A stretch of DNA of 64,000 bases from Chrysopilus asiliformis (GCA_964034945.1 OZ035962.1:29278943-29342942), one strand, 5' to 3'. Shown: positions 21,180 to 32,124, counted from the first letter of the stretch. Notes: generated by a model from the sequence alone, not told the origin. Program-made: numbers and translations.

Positions 21180-23290
21180 TAACGTATACTCAATATGAGT
21201 TGCTGCAAAACATGTCTGCTCCCCTACAGCGTAGTTTTCCCACGAATTTTCACCGGGGACACATCTCGTATTTACCTTTTTTGGTGTTTCCAAAATTTTA
21301 ATAACTTTTATTAATAACCCGTGCAAAGCCCGAAAAATAGAGTTACGTTCCGCTTGTGACTGTTCAACTCTTGATTTAATCAGTGTACCGCATTCTGTTA
21401 AAAAAATTATATTTGACATTTTTCCTCTTTCTTTGACTGCTAGCCATCTGTATATTGCTTATACTTTTCCTCCGCTATCATAATGACTCCTCGTTCGCCA
21501 TCATGGCTAAAAGAAACAAGTTTGAAACCGCTTTTTACCACTACATTAGTAAATTAATTTTGAATTTTTAAAAAAATTCAAATTTAAAATTTCAAAAAAA
21601 ATGTTAACACTCCTCTCCTCCTAACCCCTTTTCCTACTATATCCTGGCACTTCTGACTTATTTATATCATTTATTCGTCGGCTACGTCACTATTAATTCG
21701 GATCTTTGGCTAACAACCTTATTATGAGATAGTAAATTACGAGAGCTTTTTTCAATGTTATGTGCAGTTGCTATGCAGTTATCAATTTTTTCACATAAAA
21801 TCAAAAATACCTAAATGATTTTTCAATATTTCGGATTTAAATTAATTTTCACTCAGTCAGTAAAATATAAATATGTCGTAACTAAGAGATAGAGCAAATT
21901 CTTAATTTATTAAATTCCATGCGCTCTTTAAAAGGATTCCACGGATAATAACTATAATTGAAAAATAGTACATCTGGCTTTGATCATATTTTTGTATATA
22001 ATGTCGTCGGCTACGTCAGTTTATTGCTTCATAATAATCTTGAAAATTTTGTTTCTGTTGACTTTGTTGAGTTGCTTTCGCCACCATAAAGTGCTAATTA
22101 AATTAATAAACAAATATTTTTAATTAAAAAACCACAAACTGTCGGCACGAACATTTTCTTTTGTCTACTTTAACTTTCAGATGATGAGTGGTAATTTAAA
22201 TTTTCTGCTATTACGTTTTAATGCTATAATGTTAAGAATATTATTGTATATTATTTTGTATCTATGGTGTATAGTGAAGAGAGGATATTGGTGAAATTAT
22301 TTATTTTTGTTTAATTTAATTCGGTAAAATGACAGTCATCATTACCATCATTGCCACCGCCACCACCACTATCGCAGCCACTCTCGTCACTCGTCACTAT
22401 ACCAGTCAAAGAGTTTCATTTGACTATTTTACATAAATATCACTGGGAAATTTCACTTTAATTCCCCACTACCAATGAAATTGGTGTCTGTGACAGAGGA
22501 ATTGTCATTTTGTAGTTTATAATATGTTCACGAAAATTGATAGTGTAGGGTAAAATTCTGTTTTATTTTATTTAATTTTCATGCGAACGCATCAGGATAT
22601 TTCAACACGCTGATGGAATCCAATATCAGAATTTCAAAGGGCGCTGAAGCGATAGGGAACGAAATTATACTCCAATAATCTTTGGCGTTTTCAGAACTAT
22701 TGACTGATGAGTTTAATTAGTTTTTACGTCGCGGTTAACTAGCTATTCCGTAACCTTACGTCATTCAGACCACAGAAACATTCAACTAATAAATACCTGA
22801 GTGTAATAGATTCTGAATTTAATTACCCATCTGATAATCCGATAAATTCAAATCCGATTTAAATTAAACACAGACGTTCCTATCCTGTCGTAATGAAATC
22901 ATGAACACTATCAGGATTGTTCTACTAAAAAATCTATGAAAATATATTATATTTACTTATCTATACATTGATAAAACTGTAATGGTGTAATGTTTTTAAA
23001 TTCTCTCAAATAAATCTTATCAGACAGAAACCAAAAATAACATTCTTAAAGTGTTTGTGAGTATATTAATTTTAATGTTTGCAGTGGCGGATTCCCGCCC
23101 AGGCGCAAAAGACGTGGACTTAAGACCACATATTTTTACTATTACTTAGTAAGAAACGGGTGGAAAATTACAACTTTAATAAAGCTATGATTCGGCTACT
23201 AGGGGCCCCACCTGGCTCTTGGAGCCTCTATATGTAGGAGCCTTCACTTGGACGTTGAGGCCTCAAAGTTATAATTAAGCCTATATAAAA
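21180..23290. other. Unassigned AT-rich region
   Basis: No gene recognised. A CCACCGCCACCACCACTATCGC run near 22348 is a short low-complexity patch. The phrase CCTACTATATCCTGGCACTT near 21640 is similar to text at 18190 and 32270 and may be a fragment of an old repeat. Confidence 0.4.
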
Positions 23291-23877
23291 CTCCCCAAAT
23301 AGCATTTTAAGCAGCAAATATGGTGCTTATCCCCATATTTCGTCACCATGCAAATCGCGGCGATAAGCAATTTATGTCGCGGCCATGTCGTAGTTGTGCC
23401 AATGAGACGCGCAACGACACCCATAGTGGGGAACACATTTCAGCGGTTTGCGGCGCCGCAATTACCACGGCAGGGACGTAATTAATTGCCTCAAACTTTA
23501 TGCGAGCGTCATCTGACGGCATTATATCACACAAATCATCGAGCGGATTTTCTTTCTCCCTCGAATGCTTACTTGCTTGTTGAGTGAAGAGAGATGAACA
23601 AATAAAAACGTGAACAGAAAGCGAACAAGAAAAATCTAATAGCGATAAATTAATGGAAACTTTTTGTGGAGTATTATTTTATAATGGACTTTTCCTCCGA
23701 TTGCATGTCGTGATTTTAGTTGCAATTAAAATTTTTCGACAATATTGGATCTGAAATTTAAACAGATTTTAATGGGCCAACAAATTATTTAGTTTTTAAC
23801 GAAAAATTTCTTTAATTTTATTTTACCGGTCAAATTTATTTTTCCTTTTGCAATGAAATTTTGATGCAATAGTATAT

Positions 23878-23993
23878 TACGCAACAAGGGGCGAAAGTCA
23901 ACGATTTCAAGAGTGTGAAGTTAGCTGCACGAGCGAAGCGAGGGCAGATATCACACGAGTGAAATCGTTGACTCGCCCCGAGTTGCGTATACA
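23878..23993. repeat. Stem-loop with about 40-base arms
   Basis: TTACGCAACAAGGGGCGAAA ... GTCAACGATTTC on the left is mirrored by GAAATCGTTGAC ... TCGCCCCGAGTTGCGTA on the right, around a loop that itself contains CGAGCGAAGCGAGGG. The structure lies just inside the left edge of the tyrosine-recombinase insertion. It could be a recombination site, a transcription end, or an independent foldback. Confidence 0.75.
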
Positions 23994-24179
23994 ATTTTTC
24001 ATAACAAATTCATTGAAAATACGACTTGAGATGCCATTTAAATGCGATTTTCGTACCTGTAGAGTGGGTTGTTGGGAATAGCTGATAAAAGTTCAGGAGC
24101 GTACCTCAGAGTTATGGGATCCCAGATATATTATAATTCGAAATGTTTAAAGCTTTACAAACGACGTATCGCAGGTTAA

Positions 24180-24318
24180 CGGAGCATGGGGGTTTTGGGA
24201 GCGAAGCCCCCCATGCGGGGTCCAGGGGCGGAGCCCCGGTCAAGGGGTTCGGGGGGCGAAGCCCCCTGACTTCAGCCCCCATGCGGGGTCCAGGGGCGGA
24301 GCCCCGGTCAGGGGCTTC
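24180..24318. repeat. GC-rich palindromic block with a direct repeat
   Basis: In this AT-rich window, about 140 bases are strongly GC-rich and made of palindromes such as GGGGCGAAGCCCC and GGGGCGGAGCCCC. A direct repeat of about 34 bases containing ATGCGGGGTCCAGGGGC occurs at about 24208-24242 and 24277-24311. It sits just beyond the stop of the recombinase relic. Such units look like mobile GC clusters. Accidental frames of 82 and 96 codons cross it. Confidence 0.8.
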
Positions 24319-24402
24319 AACAGATTTAAATTTTACAAGGAAACAGAACACTATATATAATAAATTCGTTTTATTGCAAAAAAAAAATTGAAGACAAATC
24401 AA

Positions 24403-25400
24403 TTAATGAAAATGAACTGTGCAGTTATTTATATGGATAACGTGCTTGTTTTTGTTGATTTGCGGAAAGCTTTCCTCAGGAGGCGAATCAGCATGAACCG
24501 AAAGATCATTTTCCTCACGAGCAGTTAAAGTTACAGTCGACGACGAGGCTCCATTCTTCGTCGCTTTGGCTCCTGAAGTACATTGGACTCAAATTTGGAA
24601 TTTGAAATTGACAAGTGAATATCACGGGTAATCAGGCTTCCAATTTTCTTCTTATTGTTAATTGAGTTCGCAACGTAACCTGATGAGTCATTTAAATTGT
24701 ATTTAGTGCTGTATATGCAAAATTGCAAAATTTATACCTTCTGCTACGGAACTAGATTGTGTCTGGAATGCGCACTACTATGATTGAACCATTATCTTCA
24801 ATATCAGTCAATTTCATGTTTGTAAGTTCACACCCTCTGCATCCCCCGGTGACCCCAACGTAGAAAAAGATATTTTATGAACAAATTTTGAATTATTATT
24901 TACATATTGTTTTTGCAGGATGTTGTTCATTGCACTTACTTTTGCTGCCAACCATTTGTCATCGGGAGCTTCGTTTAAGAATTTTTGAATTTCTGCTGCT
25001 TCCAAAACTTTGGCTTTGATACTTTGAAATCCTTTAGTTTGCTTCTTTAAAAAGGCACTCAAAATTGTGAATTTCCCAATGTCAACGTTTTTTTTTATTG
25101 TTAATCACCGATTTCAGCATCGAGTATTGACTCCACAGTGTGCTTGGTTGATAAATCCTTTGAAAGTATTTTAAAATATGCAACTAGCACAGTCTCAGAT
25201 ATTATATCTGTTTTCATTGATTTTTGCCATGCCAAAAACTTTTCATATGCTTCGTCATATCGCTTCTTGGATTTATCGGGCAGCAACTCGTTTCGAGCTG
25301 TTTCAGCGATTGTTTCGATATTCAGCGGTACATTTAAAAATAATTCGTCTTCGTTTCCAAAAAACATCAAGTCACTAATTTTCCGGTTATCGTACGACAC
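24403..25400 (-). pseudogene. Crypton-type tyrosine recombinase, frameshifted and internally deleted
   Basis: Reading the reverse strand, the N-terminal part is open (99 codons) and contains NELLPDKSKKRYDEAYEKF and ETVLVAYFKILSKDL. A one-base shift then continues as QPSTLWSQYSMLKSVI. Next come FLKKQTKGFQSIKAKVLEAA and FLNEAPDDKWLAAKV, the core-binding domain. After another shift, GVTGGCRGCELTNMKLTDI keeps the first catalytic Arg region. RIPDT is then joined directly to SSSVAEG, so the His-x-x-Arg block and the rest of the catalytic domain are gone. The tail reads GYVANSINNKKKIGSLITRD and ends near INNCTVHFH with a stop at 24403-24405. The family makes enzymes that integrate circular DNA through a covalent Tyr intermediate; this copy cannot work. 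Confidence 0.8.
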
Positions 25401-26361
25401 AATTACTAAGCAAACGTTATTGAGCTCACTTTGACAGGATTGATTAGAATCGAACTGAGCTGAAGTAAGTCGCCAAGCGGGCGAATAATTAAAATGAATA
25501 ATGTTTTAGCACACTAGATGGCTAGAAAAATCTTGAATTTTTGGGGTACGAAGCAATATAACCTCAAAGGAATTTAATAAAAGTGAAACAGAGAAAGAAA
25601 TGTAGTGTCAAATATGAGGGTTACAAACACTTCGCTCGGGCAACTAACTTCACAATCGTTCAGTTTCATTCATAAATTTTCGGTTTACGTCGCGAAAACA
25701 CAGTTTCGGCCTGCTAATCGCACTTTCGCCCCTAGGGCCGAAAACGCAACTTTCGACCCGCTACGGAGGCATCGAAAGGCATATTTTCGATGCATGTGTG
25801 ATGAAAATAAAATTGTGCTGTTTCGAAAATGTCTGCTGTCCACTTTTTATGCAATTTCCTTCAGTTATTAGCCTGAAATAAGAAATTTAATTTTCGAAGC
25901 GAAATCGTTTTAATCAAATATCAGTGGGAAATATGGCGGCTGAAGGCATCAACTTTTTTTTCTTTTGTTTGTAAAGCGGAGAACTTTAATGAAACTTTAG
26001 TGGCAACAGTGTCGACACTTTTTCCATCACACGCTTCTTCAAAGCGAAAATGGCATTCAGGCTCCACAGCTAATCACTGTTTCGACCCGAAAACCATCAA
26101 ATGCTGCTCTATCGCTGCAAGATTTTCATGAAGCGAATGTTGCCCCAAAGACGAACCGTCGATCACCAATTTCCCCACTAAAGCAATTGTGGCTTTGCAG
26201 ACGCATTATTAATCAGTGCGTCGGGCTCGTCACTTCTTACGCTTCTTTTACGCGGATGTGAATTATAGGTGTAAATTTTTAGCCCCGATTGCGTAAATTG
26301 CTCCATTTTAAAGCCGCAAAGAGCAAATCTCATGTTCCCGTGCTTTTCGATGCTATTTGGG

Positions 26362-26725
26362 TCGGTCTGCCAGTCTATCGGTCTTTCGGTCTGTCGATCT
26401 GTCCGTTGTACGTCTCTTAGATAAATCGAGAACGCGTTAACCTAGCGACTTGAAATTTTTTGTAAATAAGTTTTACAAGAATTGCAGTTTTCTGGGAACT
26501 TTTGGAAAAGTAACGGTAACTATAACGGGTATCTCCCTTACATTTGTTTAAAAATACAGTTTTTTAGAACTTTCGCGAAACCTACACGCTTTTGAGAAAA
26601 AATGAATATAACAAAATTTAAAGGATTTGAAATTTTCCACATTTTTTCCCTTAACGGTTTTGTATACCTCCAATGGTTCACAAAATATTTGATAAAAATA
26701 CATTTACTGTGAAAAAAAAACAAAG
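26362..26725 (+). repeat. GTCY-array dispersed repeat, family M3
   Basis: It starts right at the MITE edge with GGTCTGCCAGTCTATCGGTC and further GTCT units to about 26405. GAGAACGCGTTAACCTAGCG follows, then AAGTAACGGTAACTATAACG at 26505, and ACCTCCAATGGTTC near 26665. The order matches the copies at 2796 and, inverted, at 5640 and 61240. Confidence 0.7.
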
Positions 26726-26729
26726 ACGT

Positions 26730-27800
26730 TAAACATTTTCATTCTTAATGCAAAATGACTAATCCCGATAATAATTTGTTCCCCTTCCTTAATTCATTGT
26801 GAATTTATATTTCGTTTCTCATTTTCATGAAAAGTCAGATATTTCATTAATCTTAACTGGTTTAATAAACTCAATACAACAAAATATAGTCCCATGAATT
26901 CACAAAATAAACCCGATGTATACTCGTATCCTTACTTATGTAAGGATTTCTATATTATTATTTTTTCCTTCGATTGTTCAATATAGGATTTGGTTTTCTT
27001 AAACGCTATATGCTCTTGGCTATTAGGTTATGACCGCTTCGGGTCCTGAAATCAATCCCCATCCCTGTCTCATTTGTGTAAATATTCGATTTTTAGATAT
27101 GTATTTGTGTATTAGAGGGTGTCCAATCCATGACTGTCAAAGAAACAAATCAATAACTTTTCCTGTGGGTATTATTCGACCATATGGCGGCATCCGCAGA
27201 TATATTTTGTTATTGTTACTTATAGTATATCCACAATCGTGCAGATTACGACTACCCTGAAATTCAAAGGGATTTCAATATACACAGCCAGAAAAACACT
27301 TATATATTTTTGATTTGGGGTCATCTGCGAGGTTCAATACTCATAGATCATACAACATCACGGATCTACATACGAGTACGATATTTGGTTAAACATACAT
27401 ACATATTCATAGATATATGTATCATGTGAAATATCATAATACACAAAGAATATACTATTAAGCTAATATTTCTATAAATACATATTCGTAGTTTGTATTT
27501 CTATCCAGTTATAGTATAGTGTGTTGCTTGAATGCTTTTACCAAACTATGCAATCCATATTTGCTGATATGAATGTGCCTTTAGAATTCATATATTGAAT
27601 TTGCTACCATCAACATGTTTTATTCATCACAAATTGTCCTTTCATTTACGGATCGTTGCTACATATTCGTATTCGTCCGTTATGAAAGTTTCCTTTTCTA
27701 AGTTTATTTTTAAACAGTACAGCTCCTGAACGGGAAAGTTTATTCGTACACTTAATTTTTAGGGAAAATTTAAAAAAGGAAATTTCAGATTTTAAAATAT
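26730..27800. other. Unassigned AT-rich sequence
   Basis: No coding exon or repeat end recognised. A small stem, TCCTTAC/GTAAGGA, lies near 26930-26948. A 76-codon frame at 27030-27260 (+) lacks motifs. Confidence 0.45.
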
Positions 27801-27801
27801 T

Positions 27802-28225
27802 TTTATATCATATAGAAGTACCTTAGATTTATTATACCGTTTGTAACGCATCGAACCAATAGTTGAACACAAAAATAACCTACACCAGGGTGTTTGGGAT
27901 GACAAAGATTTTGATTTTCGCATGTCTGTCCGTCTGCCTGTCCTGTCCGTCCGTGAAAACTATAACTTTCGAAAAGATTGAGCTATACGCTTGAAATTTT
28001 TCAAAGTTGCGTTTCTCATTAAAAGGAAGTCTGGGTTCTTGAACCGGAAAAATCGGACTATTACTTCTTCCCTCCCCTATACAAACGCAACAGCTTTTCA
28101 AAATTTTCTCGAATACGGTGATTCGTATCGAAGAATTTATAAAAGTTAAATGTGTTTAGAATATGATTTCACATAACTGATCCATACATTCAAGTCCAGT
28201 TTAGCCACTTCTTCCCCCTTTTCAA
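27802..28225 (-). repeat. Mini-me-like repeat, family M2, reverse copy
   Basis: Reading rightwards: ATATCATATAGAAG, ATACCGTTTGTAACGCATCG, AACCTACACCAGGGTGTTTG, a GTCTGTCCGTCTGCCTGTCC array at 27925-27953, GAAAAGATTGAGCTATACGC, and TTTCTCGAATACGGTGATTC. This is the reverse of the order in the copy at 38280-38991. It is non-coding; the 73-codon reverse frame here shares its peptide text (for example FPVQEP, KFQA) with other copies only because they are the same repeat. Confidence 0.72.
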
Positions 28226-28428
28226 TATAAATTGAATGCTTTTTTCTATTTTCTCGAAAACGATGCACAGTGCCGATCGCAAATATTTCTTTAGAATGGC
28301 TCCATCGCCAATATTATCTCAGTAGCATTAGTTGTCCAACTTCGAACAGCCTATTCAAAGAGTAAATCCATTTTTATCAAATTAAAAACTTTCCCAGCAC
28401 TAAATAATTAAACTTTTTCAACCATAAA

Positions 28429-28843
28429 CATAATAAAAGCTATAATTGCCAATCTGGCAATTATTGAAAACCCGTATGGTGATTTAAGTGAACAGCGAAT
28501 TCGACCGGATTTTGATGTATGGGAGTTTTATGTAGAATCATATCCTAAATAACTTTTGTTCTTGCACTTTTTTGATAAGATGCACCGTTTTTGAGGTATT
28601 CGCAAAACACGTTTTTGTTCGTATGGGGGGTAACCCCCTAATTGTCCATTTTTGCCCATTAACGAACTTAGCGTTGCATTTTATGAAAAACCGACGGACG
28701 GACGGACATGCAAAATTCGTTTTTTTTTTATCATTCTAAACACACTGGTGTAATTCATTTTTGTGTGTGATGACGGGATCTTGGCGTTACAAACGGTAAG
28801 GCAAAGTTAATATACCCTTTGGTTTTACCATACGGGTATAAAA
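28429..28843 (+). repeat. Mini-me-like repeat, family M1
   Basis: It begins AACATAATAAAAGCTATAAT with the small palindrome ATTGCCAATCTGGCAAT, then AACCCGTATGGTGATTTAAG and TTTTGATGTATGGGAGTTTT. A GACGGACGGACGGAC array lies at about 28690. It ends ACAAACGGTAAGGCAAAG with the hairpin TATACCC ... ACCATACGGGTATAAAAA. The copy at 58681 matches throughout. It is non-coding. Confidence 0.82.
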
Positions 28844-29029
28844 AATTAACTTCTTGTCTCTTAATAAAAATTTCCCTATGAATTTCTTTAATAGTTCGAT
28901 TAAATAAAAAAAAATGGTAAAGCAATAAGAATTGTTGATTGGAAAAAATAATTGTTCGAGGGAAACATTTATAATTAAGGAGAAATAATTTTTGTGTTTA
29001 TAGTAAAGCTCTTCCATTTAGATTTAGTA

Positions 29030-29526
29030 CCAGGAAGACCGAGCCATGCTCGGCGACCTCAAAATCCTACTTTTACTGATTTTTGGGGAAAAACTAAGTT
29101 CACATTATCTTTACAGAGTTTTTCCAGAGTTTTTAAATTCCCGACCTAGAAAGCTAGAACTAAAAGTAACGCGTGATAACAAAATTTCATAGAAATCGGT
29201 TGAGTGGTTATTGAGTAATCGCTGTCACCGATTTTTGAAACGTTGTTTTGAGACACCGGGTGAGGGTTATTGAGGTGAGGGAAAAGTTAGGTTTGTAGTG
29301 GAAAGATCGAAAGCCCTTAGCCCGCTTTGTAATACTGTAAAGTTTCCACCCAATCCGAAGATAACAGGCGAGCGGTATCGAAGGGGAATTTTCTCAGAGG
29401 TGAGACCTATCTAGATCGGTTTTTTGTCCCCGAAAATCCCGTTTCGTGAAAATCGTTAGACGGGTTTTCGAGATCGTTTGTGCAGACAGACAGATAGACA
29501 GACATTCCTCGTATTATATTATGGGA
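29030..29526 (-). mobile_element. Non-autonomous Helitron, 497 bp, reverse strand
   Basis: On the reverse strand the element starts TCCCATAATATAATACGAGG, soon followed by a GTCTGTCTATCTGTCTGTCT array. It ends with the hairpin CCGAGCATGGCTCGG, TCTTC and CTGG. The host base before the start is A and after the end is T, so the insertion lies between A and T as for Helitrons, and no duplication is made. No Rep/helicase coding is present. The CTRR-type end (CTGG) and 3' hairpin support the call; the length is that of a short derivative. Confidence 0.65.
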
Positions 29527-29887
29527 TTAGCGTAAACAAAATTAATGTTTCTAAAGAAGTGTATATCGTTTATGACGAACATTTTCGTAGTTCAAAATTA
29601 CTTTCTCAATAATGTTTGCCCACAATGACAAAAACTGTTTAACCCAAATAAAACATTATTTAAAATAAACAAAAAAAATGGTTGCGAGCATTAATTATTT
29701 ATATTAAACACTATCAAGCAAGAAGTATTTTTATGAAACATGTGTTGATTGCGATAAAAATATATTATTTGATATAAATATTTAAGTTTCATCGTGAACA
29801 ACTGATAGTTGCATATAAACATTTTTCAAACACTTTCTTTTTCCAGTGTGTTTTTGCCCGAATTTAATTTTCGTCCAAAAAATTCCA

Positions 29888-29950
29888 AAATTTATGGCAT
29901 AATTTTTAATACTACAAATGCATACATACTACAAATTATGCCATAAATTT
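29888..29950. repeat. 18-base perfect stem-loop
   Basis: AAATTTATGGCATAATTT at 29888-29905 pairs exactly with AAATTATGCCATAAATTT at 29933-29950 over a 27-base loop. No flanking duplication was seen. Function unknown. Confidence 0.8.
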
Positions 29951-30956
29951 CAATAGTTCGTATACGCCGACAACCTCTTTCTCCATAAAATTTTCCACAA
30001 GTTTAAAAAGCCCTTTTCATCATTTAACAACTTTGTGAAGTTATAATTAAAAATTGAGCATTTTACTGTTACGAAGTTTTACTCAATATCACCATCTTTA
30101 AATAACATTTTTATTACGAATTTTGCGTGTGCATGCAATCCGTATAAACATAGGAAACCAAAAAAAACCCCTTCATGCAATAAAAACATAATTTTTAGCA
30201 GCACTATTTCTATACCCGTATGGTGATTTTTTAAATTCACTCGGTATCGATGGCGGATTTTTTTTTAAACTTCTTATTATAGCTACGTTAATAAATTGAC
30301 ACGAACATAACGTTAATTTTACCCTTTTACTATTTTTATTCTTAAATTATTTTTGTTTAGTGGCTTTTGTCTAAGGAAATGACTAACATGTTCTTATTTT
30401 CATGACCAATTAATTTCCTTTCCATTTAGATTAGAGTAATTGGCATCAGCATAGTTTTTTTTACAAAATTGTCGCGTGTAACTCTAGTGAATAACCTCCT
30501 GTTTCGTTAACTATTAAAGTGGTAAGAATCACAGAGAACCTTGTGGACATTAGTGGTATAATTAAACTGTTACTTATTCACACAACCTTCATAATTGGTT
30601 GATTGTCCTAATTGAGAAAATCTTTTTCGATTTACTAAGGAAATTAATAACAGAAAATGAGCATAAATTGTTTTCCATGATTACGATTTGTTGAAAATGC
30701 AATAAAATTATGGAAAAAGATTTTTTTTACTTTGTGGAAAACCCGTTTTTCTTATTCCTTGTTAAAGAAAAAGGTCACACTGAACAAAAAATTTTACAAT
30801 TATAAAATTTTTTTATATTCGTTCGTCTTTCCCCCCTGCACCAGTTTTGTTGAAATTCCTCTGTTTCACAACCCTGCCACCCTAACCTTTAAGCCCAATT
30901 CCCAATTAAGCCCAAAAAATATTATCAATGAATATTTGTTATAAATTTGGAAGCTA
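29951..30956. other. Unassigned AT-rich sequence with an M1 fragment
   Basis: At 30208-30245 the text TATACCCGTATGGTGATTTTTT and AAATTCACTCGGTAT matches the two junction motifs of family M1 fused together, suggesting a relic with its middle lost. The rest has no recognised gene or repeat. Confidence 0.45.
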
Positions 30957-31917
30957 GGGTAAAGTCGGGTGAAATGGAACAGAGGGTGAAATGGAACACC
31001 CCCACTATTTCGCACTTCTCAAACCTAATTGCTATTGCTGTCGGCAACAGTTTGTTTAGTATATCAGAAAACCTCGACGCGTTAAGGTATCGTCACGCTG
31101 CATACGTTTGTTTATTTTTTATAAGCAAAAAACCAAAAAAAATATCGTTTTTGTCGTAAAACTTTTTTTGTGGATTTTTCAGATTTAATTTTTTTGGTAA
31201 GTATTTGGCGAAGTGATTGTGTGGGTACATCAAAATGCACAGTTAGATTCACACTACGTAAATTTATTGATAAAAGCAGCAAGTCGAGACATGTTAGTTT
31301 CTGATTTACAGTAATGTCAAATGCAACCAAAAGGGTGAGATGGAACAGCCAAACGGAGGTGTATTGGAACATATAAATATTGGAGCCTATAAAACAAAAA
31401 AAAATCTAAAAAATCTTAACCGCGGAAGACAGCTTCCCAAAAATATGAAGACTCGGAAGAAGAAAGGGATGAAATAATTTATATGAGCGAGTCTGATGGA
31501 CCTGAAGATTTCGGAAAAACAATTATGTAGGATGTGGGGAGGAGTACATGAAAACGCAAAAAAAAGACGACTGGCTTCAATGTGTCATCTGTAATTTGTG
31601 GTCGCACGAGTCCTGCGCGTCATTTGCAATGACTTGCAATAAATGCGGCAATAAAAATTTGAATAAAAACTAGTGTTCCATTTCACCTTATGGTAAGTTC
31701 CATTTCAACCGACCATGGAGGACAAATGGAACTTTTGATCTTTTTTTTTTTGAATTAAAAAAAAATATTGAATCAACCTTTTTTTTGCCAGAGCTCTGAT
31801 TTTATTTTTACGTTTGTAATAAAGAATGATTTTATTTTTGTTTCGTTTAAAAAGCTCTTTTATTTCCCGAGATTTTTTAAAAATAAAAAAGGTGTTCCAT
31901 TTCACCCGACTTTACCC
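30957..31917 (+). mobile_element. Deleted pogo-like DNA transposon, 961 bp
   Basis: The left GGGTAAAGTCGGGTGAAATG and the matching right end form perfect 25-base inverted repeats, flanked by TA at 30955-30956 and 31918-31919. The interior repeats GGTGAAATGGAACA and CATTTCACC motifs. Near the right end it retains the C-terminal zinc-finger part of a transposase. Perfect ends suggest the copy moved fairly recently using a transposase supplied elsewhere. TA duplication and the C-terminal finger fit the pogo group of Tc1/mariner. Confidence 0.82.
31440..31673 (+). pseudogene. C-terminal zinc-finger fragment of a pogo-like transposase
   Basis: An acidic stretch, EEERDEIIYMSESDGPEDF, is in one frame. 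A one-base shift leads to YVGCGEEYMKTQKKDDWLQ, then CVICNLWSHESC and CNKCGN, with a stop at 31671-31673. Spaced Cys/His pairs and the W-x-QC-x-x-C and W-x-HE-x-C pattern match the PHD-like finger at the C-terminus of many pogo-type transposases, a nucleic-acid or protein-binding tail after the DDE domain. The first Cys of the finger seems lost at the frameshift. The catalytic domain is absent. Confidence 0.72.
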
Positions 31918-31974
31918 TACATATTGCGTGGAGTCGCCGAGATCATATATAAACCACGTCAAAGCGGTAAGGTC

Positions 31975-32124
31975 TAAGGGGCTGTTTATAAAACGTCTCT
32001 CGTTGAGGGAAGGGGACTATCCGATTTTTTGACGGCGGTATTAAATCCCGCACCAAAAAAAACGCGCAAAAAGGGTTTCCAAAAGGCGAAAATTAGCGTG
32101 ACGTATTTTATAAGCAACCTCTTA
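31975..32124. mobile_element. Small MITE with GGGGCTGT(T/C)xATAAAA ends
   Basis: Left TAAGGGGCTGTTTATAAAAC and right (reverse complement) TAAGAGGTTGCTTATAAAAT are imperfect inverted repeats, each followed by a CGTC-like motif (CGTCTC, ACGTCACG). Related ends occur at 33883 and 62140. It is about 150 bases long and non-coding. Confidence 0.6.

Larger units (their letters stand above)
23871..25805 (-). mobile_element. Crypton-type tyrosine-recombinase element, defective, inserted in the MITE
   Basis: The limits are inferred from the empty site in the copy at 50134-51195: the sequence reads TTTGATGCAAT, then the insert, then ATAAAATTG. AAT occurs at both joints and may be a 3-bp duplication. 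The insert has no terminal inverted repeats, which fits Cryptons. It carries a broken recombinase on the reverse strand, a large stem-loop next to its left edge and a GC-rich block downstream of the coding relic. Confidence 0.7.
23294..26361. mobile_element. 1.1-kb MITE with CCCAAATAGCAT ends, copy 1, split by an insertion
   Basis: The left end is CCCAAATAGCATTTTAAG and the right end ATGCTATTTGGG, giving a 12-base inverted repeat; TC lies just outside on both sides. The two outer parts (23294-23870 and 25806-26361) align along their length with the uninterrupted 1062-bp copy at 50134-51195. About 1.93 kb at 23871-25805 is absent from that copy. Copy 1 also has about 75 bases near 26150-26225 that copy 2 lacks. 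No transposase is present. Confidence 0.85.

Noticed and set aside
23294..23880. Possible conserved exon because the segment is repeated at 50134
   Set aside because: The duplicated unit has inverted terminal repeats and sits inside other elements, so it is a MITE.
24143..24402. Possible bacterial contamination suggested by GGGGCGGAGCCCC-type repeats
   Set aside because: The block is embedded in AT-rich insect repeat DNA directly beside the recombinase relic, with no bacterial coding; a GC cluster is simpler.
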